NCBI RefSeq assembly: GCF_002878395.1
Contig: NC_061121.1
Coordinates: forward strand, 133,967,319 to 134,031,318
DNA from: Capsicum annuum
Lineage: Eukaryota; Streptophyta; Magnoliopsida; Solanales; Solanaceae
DNA length: 64,000 nt
Direction of reading: 5' to 3'
Shown here: positions 21,046-34,143 of the stretch, piece after piece
Layout of the letters: the number at the start of each line of letters is the position of its first letter
Numbering within the stretch: position 1 is the stretch's first letter
Program-made: the position numbers and the translations under genes
The notes under the pieces: generated by a model
What the model was told of the DNA's origin: nothing
The model's database searches: none
What the model saw: only the letters and a program-made list of their open reading frames with translations

Positions 21046-22236
21046 CAACATCCCAATCCTCAATAATCCACAAAGCTACTAAACAGACCAAAACCGTTCT
21101 GAGTTGGGACATACCCCCGTCGATAGTCAAAGAATCCTTTAGTAATAGTCTAAGATAAAAATAAAACAAGACTTTAAAATGATAGCCCTTCCACAGAATA
21201 GATGCTCACCACTTCAGGGCTGACTACTGACAACTTGGAAATCCATTCACTGTGTAGGAAAAGTAGAAGTGTCTTTGGTTCCTGTATCGCATGGGGATAC
21301 ACCATCCAGGGACGATTATCGGGTTAAGAGATAGCATGTAACTTAGGATAAGTGTAAAATTAATGCCATTTTAAAATCTAGTCCAAACTCAATGTACATG
21401 TTCACATACATACATACATAAATATTGATATGTAAGATATTGGGATAGGGAACAAGGATTAGTGTGCAAGTAAAACATTATCTTGGACTACGTAGCTTAG
21501 TGAAAGGGCCCTGGTGAAAGGGCCCCAGTGCATGTTAGCCACAAGAACTACATGTATCAAAGAAGATTAGGGAATGCCTCAACACCACATCAATCCAGGA
21601 TACAAATTAATATCAAAAGTGTGAACTATGCACATAGTCATTAAGATCAGTCCCTTGGAAAACCCAACTGCTCTTGACTTAGGGATTTGAGAGGAAAGAC
21701 AGCATGTATTAGATTGTTAAAGTGATGGAAATAACCTTTTTTGGGTGATTTATGGGCGTGGGTACTAAGTGGGAAAGGAGGGAAATAAGAAGAACGCCCC
21801 CATTCAAAAGTGCAGCAGAAGTCGCCCAATCATCACGGGTCACCTTATGACTCGTGACATTTGGCAACGAGTCATCTCCATAACTTGTAGATTGAGCAGT
21901 AGCTCGAGAACCCCTCACTGTTGACCCTACAAGTCACACATTTCGACTTTTTAGATGTAACTATGATGCATAGGGTCTTAGTCGTGTTTAAGGCAGAAAC
22001 ATTAAACACCTTTATTGTTTGGCTACGAGGAGCTCTATACGACTCATTTAGAGTTTTGACAACTCGTTGAGTCTAGTCGTACTCATAATAGACACCTTGG
22101 TAAACCTCATTGGTCACCCTGCGATTGGGGTTCTATGACCCATATGGACACTTTATGACTCAAAAGGTAAGTCGTAGTTAGGCAGTCAGCTTAAAAAATC
22201 AGGTATATTCTAGGGCCAAAAATCTGAGGTATTACA
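21046..22236 (-). mobile_element. E3 3' LTR, truncated at its 3' end
   Basis: On the minus strand it begins TGTAATACCTC at 22236, next to the polypurine tract CCTAGGGGGG (about 22238-22249). It aligns with 45365-47054, and the homology stops near 21046-21050; roughly 200 terminal bases are missing and replaced by a gag scrap. ACGACTC and CTCGTTGAGTC words cluster at about 21840-22190. Frames at 21647-21918 are spurious. Confidence 0.8.
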
Positions 22237-22389
22237 TTCACCCCCCTAGGATTATTCATCCCTAAATGATGAGTCAAGGAATCCATTAGAATGATTTAAC
22301 CTAGAGACAAAACCACAATTACCTTTATCAAAGAGAGAAAACAAAGATATTAAGGAATACACATACCTTAAGCACAATTATCCAAAGCG

Positions 22390-23890
22390 AGAAACTAGAA
22401 TACATATTTGGACTTCATGTCCAATTCAGCTTCCCAAGTAGCTTCTATAACCTTATGATTCCTCCATAGAACCTTCACTCAAGCCACATACTTAGACCTT
22501 GAGTGACGGACTTGCATATCCAAAATCTCAACCAGGACTTCCTCATAAGACAAGCAATTCAAAACGCCAACACTCTCTATGGGAACAACCAAGGAAGGAT
22601 CACCCACGAACTTCTTCGATATTAAAACATGGAACACCGAATGGATAGAACCCAAATTTGAAGGCAACCCTAAATTATAAGCCACATTTCCCACTTTTCT
22701 CATAATCAAGTAAGGGCCAACATATTAGGGACTGATATTTCTCTTCTTTCCAAACCTCATCACCCCTTTCACAGGAGACACCTTCAATAACACCCAATAA
22801 CAAACATCAAACTCCAATTCCCTATACCTTACATTCGCATAGGAATTTTGGTAACTCTGAGCAATCTTAATTCTATCCCAAATAACCTTCACCTTTTCCA
22901 TGGCTTAATGAACTAAGTTAGGACCAAACAATATAGACTCAGCAACCTTAAACTACCCAATACGAGAATGATATATCACACCATACAAATTCTCAAATGG
23001 AGTCATCTGAATATTAGAATAACTGTTGTTATTATATGCAAACTCTATGAGAGGGAAATGTTTAGTCCAACTACCATAAAAGTCAATCACGCAATCCCTT
23101 AGGATATCTTTCAAAGTCTGAATGGTCCCTTCCGCTTGTCCATCAACTTAAGGGTGGAAAACAGTATTAAGGTTCACCTTAGTTCCCAAACCTATTTGAA
23201 ATAACCACGAAATGTGTGATGAGAACTGGGTGCATCGAGCAAATATAATAGAAACAGGCGCACCATGAAACTTGACGATCTCCTGAATGAAAATCTTTGC
23301 ATAATACTCTACAGAATAATTAGTCCTCACTGGCAAAAAGTGAGTGGACTTAGTCATCCTATCCACGATGACCCAAATTGAATCAAGCTGAATTCAAGAT
23401 AGTAGAAGAGCACTAACAAAGTCCATGTTAATTACTTCCCACTTCCACACAGGCAACTCAATCTCTTGAGAAAAAATACCAAGCCTCAAGTGCACCCTTA
23501 TACTTGGTAAAAAATATATACGTGGCAACAAAATTGGCCATATCCCTCTTCTTGTTATTCTACCAATAGATCTCTTTCAAATTATGGTACATCTTCGTTG
23601 AATCGGGATGGACAGTGTACCTCAACTCAAGAGCCTAAGCCAAGATCCTCCTTTACTGCCAATCAACATTAGGAACACATAATCTATCTTAGTACCTCAA
23701 GATACCATGTCCAAAAATCTCAAAAGCCATGTCCTTCTTATGACCCACATCATCCTTAATTTGCATTAAGATAGGATCCTAAGCCATCTTCTCCTTCACC
23801 TCAGCAGTAAAAGATGACTACACCACCTCTTGCACAATCACACCTCCATCCTTAGAGTCCAAACATAAACTCCAAGATTAGCCGAATGGT
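22390..23890 (-). pseudogene. E3 integrase and C-terminal chromodomain
   Basis: The integrase would insert the cDNA, and the chromodomain would steer it to marked chromatin. The chromodomain is clear at 22709-22400: LSYEEVLVEILDMQV, then KVLWRNHKVIEATWEAE. The catalytic core lies at 23366-23020. The first acid is present (D in MDRMTKSTHF, about 23361), the second has become A (SIIFARCTQF, near 23240), and the third (E in PLIEFAYNN, near 23045) is present. The zinc-binding N-terminus near 23570-23650 is badly decayed. Many stops and frameshifts occur. The second copy of this region at 58607-59900 keeps D at the second position but has a stop right after it. Confidence 0.85.
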
Positions 23891-24480
23891 GAATATCCTT
23901 CATTAAACCTCGCTTCTCTTCATCAACATGAGATAAGCTTCCTATAGAAAACCTACTAAAAGCATCAATAACCACATTACTAAAACTCAGTTCTCGTCAT
24001 CAACATGATATAAGCTTCTCATAGACAACCTACTAAGAGTATCAACAACCACATTATATTTACTTGTGCGATAATGAAGGCTCATGCCGTAATCCTTAAG
24101 TAACTCAAGCCATCTCCTTTGTCTGAGATTCAACTCCTTCTCGGTGAACACATACTGCAAGTTCTTATGGCCATAATATATGTCAACATGAACTCCTTAC
24201 AAGTAATGGAACCAAATATTCAAAGAAAAAACCACAGCCAGCAACTCCAAATCATAAGACAGATAATTCTTCCCATGTACCTTAAGCTAATAGATAGATA
24301 CGCCACAACCTTACCACATGGCATTAACACACAACCCAATCCTAGACGGAATAATCACAAAAATCAACAAAACCATCAGTCCCTTTGGGTAGGATTAAAA
24401 CCAAAGCTGAAGTCAACTTATCTTTCATCTTTTCAAAGCTACCCTCACAAGTATTGGACCACAGAAAATTCACTTTTTTA
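23890..24480 (-). pseudogene. E3 RNase H
   Basis: RNase H removes the RNA strand during reverse transcription. It is recognised at 24190-23930 from NLQYVFTEKELNLRQRRWLE and LLKDYGMSLHYRTSKYN, followed by VVVDTLSRLSM (the ADALSR-type motif; the catalytic D is kept). A short local duplication of CTCGTCATCAACATGAGATAAGCTTC-like sequence at about 23914-24030 interrupts the end of the domain, and the same duplication is in the second copy at about 59930-60040. Stops are frequent. Confidence 0.8.
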
Positions 24481-25056
24481 TAAGGCAACCTATTAAATGG
24501 AGCGGTGATCGAAGAGAAACTCTACACAAACCTCCTATAATACCAAGTTAAACCTAAGAAGCTCCGAAATTGATTAGAGTCGTGGGCCTAGGCAACTTCT
24601 TCACCGCCTCAACTTTTTGTGGATCCATCATTATCCCCTAACTAGAAAAACATGGCCAAAGAAGGTGACAACATTTAACTAGAACTCACACTTTGAAAAC
24701 TTTGCATACAACCGTTGATCCTTAAGAGTTTGCAACACTATATAGAGGTGATTAGCATGATCCTTCTCACTCTTGGAGTATACCAAGATGTCATTAATAA
24801 ATACAATGACAAACAAATCCAAAAGCTGATGGAATGCCTAGTTCATAAGATCCATGAACGTCGCTGGTGCATTAGTATACCCAAAAGACATGACCAAGAA
24901 CTCATAGTGGTCATACCAAGTTTGAAAAGCAGTCTTAGGGATATCCACCTCATTAATATACAATTAATGATAAGCCGACTATAGATAAATCTTAGAAAAG
25001 TACTTAGCACCCTAAAGTTTGTCATATAGGCCATCAATCCTAGGAAGAGGATATTT
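24480..25056 (-). pseudogene. E3 reverse transcriptase, C-terminal part
   Basis: RT copies genomic RNA into cDNA. From 25056 the frame reads KYPLPRIDGLYDKL, a stop, GAKYFSKI, then a clean stretch with [20 protein letters not shown] and [12 protein letters not shown] at about 24810-24775. The catalytic YxDD-type motif is FIND here, so the first D of the pair is [11 protein letters not shown] follows near 24710. The N-terminal part lies beyond E2 at 42859-43260. Confidence 0.88.
25052..25056. repeat. E2 target-site duplication, left copy (TATTT)
   Basis: TATTT in the E3 RT codons precedes the E2 LTR edge TATCATGACCC. It matches 42859-42863 exactly, and the same junction is present at 60959-60963 in the duplicated copy. 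Confidence 0.9.
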
Positions 25057-27307
25057 TATCATGACCCAAATCAGGGCCTGGATGTGACGGGTATCTCAAG
25101 TCCTATGTAAACCAAAGATCATCCCATGCACCTAACAAAGCCAAACACACCACACCCCAACGTCGGCTGAATTTTGAACATATAAGAAGATAAGAGAATA
25201 TCAATTTAAAGACATTAAAATTAGTATATAACCAAAACCAACCAATACTAGTGTCAAAACCAATACTGTTACCACTACCGACACCATCTTTACCTACAGT
25301 AGTCCGACAACGCCTCTAATCAAAACCAAGGAATATCTAGTTGGGACATGCCCTTGACCATAGCCAAACACCAAGATCAAAGGAATAGTAAAGTCGTAAG
25401 CAAATATATAGTACAAAAAGGAGTCCTCCAAAGTATGAAATCTTACCACATCAGTCTGACTCAACGGCCATCCCCAAATTGCCTAGTCACTCAGTAGGAG
25501 GAATGAAAGTATGACCAATTCTTACATCACATAGGAATGCATAGTCCGAAGATGGTTAGCTGGGTGAAATCTAGTATTAAACTCGGGGATAAGGATAACA
25601 TAATGATATAATCAATAGTTTAAAATCATTCAAAAGCCAATGCACATAATCAAATGGATATACATAAATATATATATATATCACATGACGTGATAAGGAA
25701 CAAGGCTTAGCATGTTTTACAAAACTTTAGCCTGGATTGTGTAGCTCAATCGCAATATAATAGTACCCAAGGGCTATGTATGCCCAAACTCTCATACCCT
25801 GGTCAGGCCCGAGTGCATGTAGCCATATGAATCGGAGAATAATCTCATATATATGCACATGGGGGACTCAAACCCTCTGATATATACTATGAAAAATTAA
25901 GTACCCGATCATATAATGATTTATAGGGAACTCGAATATCACTAATCATGAAATAATAATAAGGGGGACTCAAACCTCCCTAGTAACTTTGACCCCTAAA
26001 TCGGCAAATGCAATATCCAGTATCGATCACTCGAACCTCCACTTTCAAGACTCAGCTATACAACCCATATTAAAGCCCAATTAAAATAAGTATCACACAT
26101 TCCCATTCGATGAACCATAATACACTTTAAGAAATACATTAGTGGTATCATTATACCAACTACACTTGCAAGGTAACACATTACGCCTAAATGATTTCCA
26201 TTAACTTAGGGAGAATAACTCCCTTTGTTCACTAATCCATATTGGGAACACCAACTCTCTTTGTTCATTAAATAATACCATTATATTTCAAATACTTCTT
26301 TATATCATGCAATAGTTCAAGGCTAGTACAATTTTGCAAACTTCCATAATTCTCATAACTAAAACCAATTTCACATTATGGGGTTGGGGTCATAGCCACT
26401 TCAAAGGTCAGAAGATTGGGAAAATCACAATTATTAGTTTATTCACCATACCTATGCACCCATAAGTTCAAAACCATATTAAAAGCATGAAAATCATATT
26501 TAAAAACCATGAGAAACATTGTTCATTTCATAAAATTCAAAATCCCTAACTTTTGTTTTTTAAAACCAAAACAATAATCTTATGAACAATACTTTAAAAC
26601 ACATGCTTTCAATACTTTAAAACACATGCTTTTGAAAAGTTAACAATGAGGTAAGATTAACATGCCTAAAATAGTAAGATTTACAGAGAGAAACCACCCT
26701 TGAGAGCCCTAATTGATCAACCTTTTAAAACCCTTGCCTTATCTTAAATAGAGAGTTTGAGAGAGAATTTGGGAGTATTTTATTGGGATTGATAAGATGT
26801 TAAAGTCCAAAGGAAGGCTTTAAATCATGGGGTCAAAGGGGTTAAAGTGGTAAATATCCAGAGCGCGCTCCACTTAAAAGCTAAAAAAATGCCCCCTTTG
26901 ACCACAAGTTGACTCCTTAACTCATAACCGCACCATACAACTCATCACCCCAAGTCATAACCAAGACAGTGACTAGGACCCTAATACATTGCCGACCTTA
27001 CGACTCAACCAACCCATTTGTAATGAGACCCTACGACTCATAGGGTCCAGTCATAGTCAACAAAGAACAAAATTAGGACATACACTGGACACCCTACAAT
27101 TACACCAATAACTCGTGATATATTATTACTGTTCTTAGTGAGCCACTTGTACTCTGAGCAGAATCAATCCTCAAACTTACTAGTTTAGATACGACTCATC
27201 CCAAAGAGTCATCAAGACACCCTATTACTCTGGGGGTCCAGTCGTAACAAGGGCAGTGAGCCCAAAGTTTAAGAAATTTTCAAGGAACAAAAATCCAGGG
27301 TGTTTTA
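25057..27307 (-). mobile_element. E2 3' LTR
   Basis: It is 2251 bases long, ending (left edge) TATCATGACCC and beginning (right edge) at GGGTGTTTTA. It aligns with the 5' LTR at 40708-42858 and, more closely, with the duplicated copy at 60964-63074. A cluster of ACGACTC and GTCGTA/GTCATA words at about 26920-27245 lies in U3. A block of GGGGGACTCAAACCTCC repeats lies at about 25850-26040. Confidence 0.88.
25855..26045 (-). repeat. GGGGACTCRAACCTCC repeat series in the E2 LTR
   Basis: GGGGGACTCAAACCCTC, GGGAACTCGAATATC, GGGGGACTCAAACCTCC and CACTCGAACCTCC follow each other over 190 bases. The same series is in the 5' LTR (41510-41690) and in the duplicate (61765-61945). It is an imperfect tandem series with a period near 60. 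Confidence 0.65.
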
Positions 27308-28980
27308 ATTCTTCCCCACTTAGATCATTTTTCCTCGAATAATGGGACAAGGCAATTTCTTACACGATTTGACTCTATATTCCCCTACTCTAACCTATAA
27401 CAAATGCAAAAAATAAAGATGCCAAGGAAATCATCATTTTCTCTAACAAGGTCAAAAAACAAAAGTGTTAAAAATAATACATATCTTATGCACAATTATC
27501 CAAGGTCGAAAACAAGAATGGATACTTGGACTTCATGTCATCTTCGGCTTCCCAAGTAGCCTTTTCAGCCTTTTGGTTCCTTTATAGAACCTTTACTAAA
27601 GCTACGTCTTTCATTATCAATCGATTATCTTACGGATCCAAGATCTTAACCGAAAATTCCTCATACGATAAGGACTCTAAAATGCCACTATCCTTGATAG
27701 AACAATAAAAGACGAATCACCTACACACATTCTCAACATTAAAATATGGAACACCAGATAAATGAAGCTCAAACTAGGAGGAGACTCTAACTTATATGCA
27801 ATACTACCAACCCTTTTTAGAACTAAGTATGGGCCAACATACTGGGGACTGAGCTTCCTCCTCTTCCCAAACTACATTACTTCTTTCATGGGAGATACCA
27901 TTAAGAAAACCCAATCGCCAACCTCAAACTCTAGCTCCCTATGCCTCTCATCCGCATAGGACTTTTTGAATTGTTAGGCAGCTTAAAGTCTATCGCAAAT
28001 CACCATTACCTTCTCTATTGCTTGGTGAACTAAATTCAAGCCAAATATTACTTCCTCACCATCCTCGAACCACCCAATAGGAGACCTATAACTCCTACCA
28101 TACAATGCCCAAAATGGATCCATCCCAATACTAGAATGGTAGCTATTATTATAAGCAAACTCTATAAGAGGCGAATGATCAACCCAACTACCACCATAGT
28201 ATATCACATAAGCCTGAAGCATATCTTTTAATGCCAAAATAATCCTTTCCACTTGTCCATCCGACTGCAGGTGGAAAGCAGTACTAAGGCTCACCTTCAT
28301 TCCCAAACCTCTCTAAAATAAATGCAAAAAATGCAACAAAAACTGAGTACCACAATATAAAATGATAGAAACAGGCGCCTTATGCGACTTCATAATCTCT
28401 TGGAGAAATAAATATGCATTATCCTCTTCCAAATAAGTAGTCCTCACTAGAAAAAAGTGAGAAAACTTAGTCATACTATCCACGATAACCCAAATCAAAT
28501 CAAACTAATTTTGAAATTGAGGAAGACTGTGATGAAATCCATATTAATTATCTCCTATTTCCACACCGGCAGTTCAATCTCTTAAGTTAACCCACTGGGC
28601 CTCAAGTATTCAACCTTCACTTGTTGACTCCCCTTGTATTTAGCCATAAAACTAACCACACATTACTTCATATTATTCCACCAATAGATATCCTTAAGAT
28701 CATTATTTATCTTTATCAAACTAGGATGAATAACATAATGCGACTCATGAGCCTTAGCCAAGATCATTTCTCTCAACCCATCTACATCGGTAACATAATT
28801 TTCCTTCATACCTCAAGATACCATTACCACCAATCTCAAAAGCTATAACATTTTGCTCACTCATATTTCTCTTAATCTTTATTAACACAGGATCCAGTAC
28901 CTGTTTCTCCTTTATTTTAGTAACAAGGGATGACTTCACCACCTCTTCCACAAACATACCACCATCTTTAGAGTCCAAGA
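27308..28980 (-). pseudogene. E2 integrase and C-terminal chromodomain
   Basis: The integrase core is best seen at 28498-27983. VIVDSMTKFSHFFLVRTTY carries the first catalytic D (about 28480). SIILYCGTQF has Y in place of the second [21 protein letters not shown] carries the third residue E (near 28160), and YGRSYRSPIGWFE follows. The chromodomain is decayed at about 27860-27484, with frame changes. A pre-integrase zinc region is weak at 28978-28754. At least three frames are needed to follow the protein. The polypurine tract should lie just right of 27307 and is seen as AGTGGGGAAGAAT on the minus strand. Confidence 0.85.
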
Positions 28981-28987
28981 GAAGAAC

Positions 28988-29611
28988 TCAATGTTTAGCC
29001 ACATAATGAATATCTTTAACCAACTCCCACTTATCCTCATCCACATAAGCTTGAATCCCCATGGATAACCTACTAATAACATCAGCAACTATATTAAATT
29101 TACCTAGGTGATAGTGGACACTTATGTCGTAATCTTTTAGCAACTCAAGCCACCTCTTCTGCTTGAGATTCAAATCCTTTTGGGTGAATACATATTTTAG
29201 ACTCTTATGATTAGAAAAAATATCTACACAGACTCCATACAAATAGTGATGCCAAATCTTCATTGTGAACACTACAACAATAACTCCAAGTTAGGTGTCA
29301 CGTAATTCTTCTCATGAACTTTTAACTACCCAAAAGCATAGGCCACTACCCTACCATGTTGGATCAACAGACAACCAAGTCCCACATGGAACGCATCCTA
29401 ATAAACAACAAAACCATCAGTACTTTAAAGCAAAGTTATAAATAGAGCTAAAGTCAACTTATTTTAGCTTCTCAAAACCACCCTCACAAATATCGGACCA
29501 CAAGAACTTCACCTTCATTTGGGTCAGCTTAGTCAATGGGTCAGCTATAGTTGAGAAACTCTCCATAAATCTTTGATAGTATTCAGCTAAGCCCAAGAAG
29601 CTCTGAATATT
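28988..29611 (-). pseudogene. E2 RNase H and end of RT
   Basis: At 29272-28988 a 94-residue frame holds SNHKSLKYVFTQKDLNLKQ, RWLELLKDYDISVHYHLGK and ADVISRLSMG, typical of RNase H and the linker to integrase in chromoviruses. Right of 29290 the frame is broken by stops, but SFGVLLVY-type and VVAYAFG words remain. The RT connection (near 29600) is cut by LARD-2 at 29612; the upstream RT continues at 37939. Confidence 0.85.
29607..29611. repeat. LARD-2 target-site duplication, left copy (ATATT)
   Basis: ATATT precedes the element edge TGTCACGACCC. The partner at 37939-37943 is ATATC, one base different. With one copy removed, the host RT sequence is continuous and aligns with E3's RT at 24556-24585. 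Confidence 0.8.
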
Positions 29612-32151
29612 TGTCACGACCCGAGATAACCCCTAGTTGTAACAACGTGCTTGGAACCACAAGTGATCCCAAGCTAACCCATGAACTGGCATACTACTTG
29701 AGCAACTGATTAAAGTAGTATAAAAACTAAATTTAATAAGATAAAACATGATCATCATAAAGTCTGAATAAATGTAATACTGATAAAGTTTACAACATGA
29801 TAAAACTAAAGAAATAACTTGAATTACATGAATGACTCTGACTGACCATATATGAAGCCTCTACAATACTGACTATAGATAGCTGGGACATACCGCCAAC
29901 TACCACTAATCAATACACATGAACAATTAAACTAATATACATAAACTACAACTGATTAGAGTTCTCAAAATAAGAGAACTCATCACCTGCCAGCTGAAAG
30001 ATGAGAACGGTTTAACCCTGGTGTGTGGACTACTCTTGATAACTACATTATGAAATGACGTAGCCACATAGACATATATGTTTTCAGTACTTCTGGAATG
30101 TATTGAGTAAGGGGGGTAAATGCAATAAGTAAAACTGAATAGAGATATAATCTTAAAACATGTATGCTAAGTGCAAGTTGACTCACTAAGAGACTAAAAT
30201 CAACAGAAAGATAAAGTATCTTAAAACATGAGTAACAAACATAATCTGATAAGATGGTGAATTACTACACTTAGTTTCTTATATCTTTACTTTTGTAGAA
30301 TAAGTAGAACTAAAGATGGGAAGTGGTAAAATATGAATATTGTATGTAAATCTCAAGTAAAGCTGAACATGCTGTAAAACTAAATTGAGGATCATGTATG
30401 GGTATTGATCATAAAAACATCAAAGCGTAAAACTAGGAATGCAAGACCAAGCATAATCATGTATTGGCATGATCTAATTAGCTGACTAACTGATATCTGA
30501 AATAACTGAATAACTGATGTTTGAATACTTGGTCATGCAAACCCAAACTAACATACTATGAATACTGTACTGACACTGTAGGAGCTAACTACAATCGATA
30601 TGCCCAACCTGTGCTATTAGGGTCCAACCTTTAACCCCAATTGGAAGGGTGTTGGTACCTTGCAGGTACCAATATATGAATGATGATGTGGATTCACAAG
30701 GGTAATGTCTCAAAGGACGAGGGTGTTATGCCTCTAGTGATAGGGGACCCCTCATAATCTACGGTGGCAACATAGGTCTGGAACTTAGGCGCTGCTATAA
30801 ATGACTCATGCCTCTACTGATGGGGGAGTTATCATCCCTATGTTCACTCGGTGCTAAATGTTACTCCCAACTGAAAAACTTTGGTATTATTAGTTGATTA
30901 ACGTGACATGGTACGATACTAATAAATTCTTAACATGAATATATTGTACTAAAGGTGGTAATAAAAGAAGATAATCATGGTCTAACTGATTTATTTATTG
31001 GAAATGAAAAGCTTGTAAAAACATATAGTTAGCGGGTGCTAATAACCCACCAGCACTGAATGTTTACAAAAATACGATAACAATGCTTAAAATAGTGGTA
31101 TGGAACTATTATTCAAAGACCCAAAAACATAAGACATTTTAACAAATAGGTGAGAAACATGAATTTTGAACATGAGAATGTGTTAAAGAAGATAGGGCAA
31201 CGTAGTTGCATGGTTTAATACATAATTTGATATTGCAACATGAAATCACTTGAATATCACATGAGGGCATGGATTGAGTCAATTTCCTAAGGAAAGCATA
31301 GACTGAATTCATATTGAACATGTAAAAAATCTATAATAAAGGAAAAACTCATACTTTAATCAAAGAGAATATTTTTTTTGGGCTCAATGGGTGAAAGGGA
31401 CCCATTGGTAAATACCCCACTTTTCTTAATTACTTGAATCCTTGAAGAAAACTTGAAATTGAAGCTTGAATGCTTGAATTCTTTGAAACAGATAAATTTC
31501 TTGTTCTTGGGAAGAGAAGCTTGAATTTCTCATTCTTGGGAAGAGGGAGGGTTTATACATGACTAATTTTGAGGCTAATGGGCAAATAATACCCCTAGGA
31601 ATATTATAACTTGTGTTTTGGACGAATGGGGTTGAGAGGAAAGGACTAAATTACCCCTTGGCCCCTTTAAAAAGCTAGACAAGCCATTGTGGCATGACCC
31701 CTATTCTAAAGGAATAGCCCTCGCGATGCGACACTAATTCTGGGGTAATAGCCCTTGCAGCAAGGGGCTATCGCGGACCCTTACTATTTCTCACAAAAAT
31801 GGTCCTAACTTTTCACACGGATATTGAATTGAGGAAAATTGGTATCATTTGAAAGATGATTTAATTATATAATATTTGGTGAATCTTGAGCTGCAAAATT
31901 CCAGATATGTCAAAAGTTATACATGTTCAAAGTTGACCCTTGTAGAATCAAATACCAAAATTTGGCTGAATCAAAGTCTCTTAGCTCAACTTTCCTCTAA
32001 GTGATTCCTACGAACATTTATCACCTCATAAGCACTTCACACACTAGGATAAATATCATGACATAAGTATTCAAATATAAATTATGGGATTAGATTTTAT
32101 ACATGTAGGAATGATGGTTCAATGTCTAGCCTAAAAATGCAGGAGGTTATA
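29612..32151 (-). mobile_element. LARD-2 3' LTR
   Basis: The left edge is TGTCACGACCCGAG and the right edge GGAGGTTATA, followed by the polypurine tract. It aligns with 35372-37938 over its whole length, sharing GAATTACATGAATGACTCT and TACTGACTATAGATAGCTGG. A CG-containing cluster (GCAGCAAGGGCTATCGCG type) is at about 31685-31780. A TATA-like GTATAAACCCTCCC on the minus strand is at about 31545-31558. Confidence 0.9.
31545..31558 (-). promoter_or_regulatory. Predicted LTR promoter, TATA-like (LARD-2 3' LTR)
   Basis: On the minus strand the sequence reads TGTATAAACCCTCCC, about 600 bases into the LTR and roughly 130 bases downstream of the CG-word cluster. The other LTR has CATATAAACCCTCCC at the same place, near 37350-37362. 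Position and sequence fit a TATA box; there is no direct proof. Confidence 0.4.
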
Positions 32152-32152
32152 T

Positions 32153-32166
32153 TATCTCCCCCTTAG
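32153..32166 (-). other. 3' polypurine tract (LARD-2)
   Basis: On the minus strand it reads CTAAGGGGGAGATA, directly before the 3' LTR, and matches LARD-1's tract at 4955-4967. Confidence 0.85.
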
Positions 32167-34130
32167 AATCATTCATCCTCGAATGATGGATAGGAACTTG
32201 TTGAAGTCTTATAAGTATGGAATAGTGTAGACATGACATGTCTTCTCACATAGGATATAGCCTTGCTAAAACATTAAAACTTTCATCATAAAACTGATTT
32301 CTGAGTTGGATTGACTATAATGACTGTAAGAAGTTGATTCATGCTAAGAGTTTAGAACTCACTTGAAATGTTCATGATATGATCTTACATATAGAACTGT
32401 AAAGTGATAACTGGTGCAATAAAATTCCAAAAGGTACTAAGGAGGCAATAAATTACATAACTTCTAATTCGGAATTATTCCTCAACAAAACACATATTGG
32501 AATAAAAAGAGATAGACTTTATGGCATCTCCAAGTGCATTATGTAAGCATGAATCATGAGACAACTAGACTAAGGTCATACAAGGGTTATTACACTGTCT
32601 GAACTGAAATACTTGGAAAAACGAGATCATTCACTAAACACTTATGAACTAAATCATGACTAAGTATTTGAATCATAGACATGATGCATGAACGTGAATA
32701 AATTACCTCATAGACAAGCCATATTCATGAAACTTCGGATAGTAAGACTAGATGGAAAGATGGAAAACCATAGGAGATTATCTGTTTGATTGCTAAACTG
32801 AATTGCTGGCTATACGAAATGAATCATACTAAAAGTTTGTACTAAACTGGAGTATTTCTTAAACACTCTTTGCAATAATTTTAATAACATTAGGGAGCAA
32901 AGAATTTTGGGATTATCTGAATAATATATTTGAATAAGGAATCAAAACATGGCTAAAACTCCATGGAATATAGGCCAATAAAACATAAGCTAGGATAGCA
33001 TTACTTGGCCTTAGGCAATTCAACTACTAACATCAATCTTAGCCCCACTTCTCAAATACTCGCATGGGTACATAGAACTACTCTATCCAGAGTCTACGTT
33101 AAACTACATGATCTCACCATGTTCAAGCCTAACTTGAGATTACAAGGTATAACACATAACACCATAGTACTAGTATAACCTACGAATTCAATACCCTATG
33201 TGTCTTTCACAGCTCTTATCTCAAGTATAATTCTTCTTACCATTTTAACAACTAAATGCAACCTCTTTCTAGGAATTCAATAGTGCATAATGCACCCATC
33301 TACTAATATACCCACATGACGTTCAAGCCTATCATTAGAACCACATATGAACTTCTAGGAAAACAACCCACCAAAGAATCTTTCCCATATTCTTTAATAC
33401 CTCTATCAATAACAACTTTCATGCACTATCCCTAAGAAAACACAGGAAATTTCAACTAACCATGACATATATCAAAAGCTCTACCTCAATATTCCTTTAA
33501 ACTTATAGCTTTGCATAAAACAAAAATACAATGATCTTTTCCTAATACGGAACATTCACTCTCTCCCATCTAAAAAATTACCCATAACCACTACTATTTC
33601 ATACGGAGAGGTCTTGAAAGGTTAGAACATTAGATCTTGAAATATGGTAGGATACTATATGTAACTTTCACACTTAATTGAGGCTTGAGGTATATTACAT
33701 CAACATAATAAATTCATCAAAGAGATCTAATCTAAGGACCTACACGACATAATCTGAATTTCACTAGTCATTAAGGGTGTACCATGAGTGCCTGGAACTG
33801 AACATTCCGTAAAGCATGAGTACATGAGTCATGAGTTGTATGACCTGTGTTTGGAGTTCATAAATTCATGGAATATGATTCAAACTGCTGAGTGTACTGG
33901 AACACCTCATACTAGGAACTAGAAGCATACATAATTCTATGGAAACTGCATAAATATGAGCTATGATGAGGGAGCTGACATGCAAAGCATGGGTAGATGT
34001 CGTGATGACTGAAGTACAAAAATCAGTGCTAAAATAAGAAAGGGACGGGCATATTCCTCCTCTAGTGTTGTTCTACAACACACTGGTATCACTACTAGAA
34101 TCTGAGAGCCTGACTTGGTTTCTTGTTCTA

Positions 34131-34143
34131 TCATCTCCCCTTA
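34131..34143 (-). other. Internal polypurine tract (TAAGGGGAGATGA)
   Basis: This is the counterpart of 2888-2900 in LARD-1, in the same context (AAAGCTAAGGGGAGATGATAGA on the coding-sense strand, here shortened by one G). It lies about 1.23 kb from the 5' LTR. Its survival in two diverged copies is the evidence; the role as a second priming site is inference. Confidence 0.55.
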
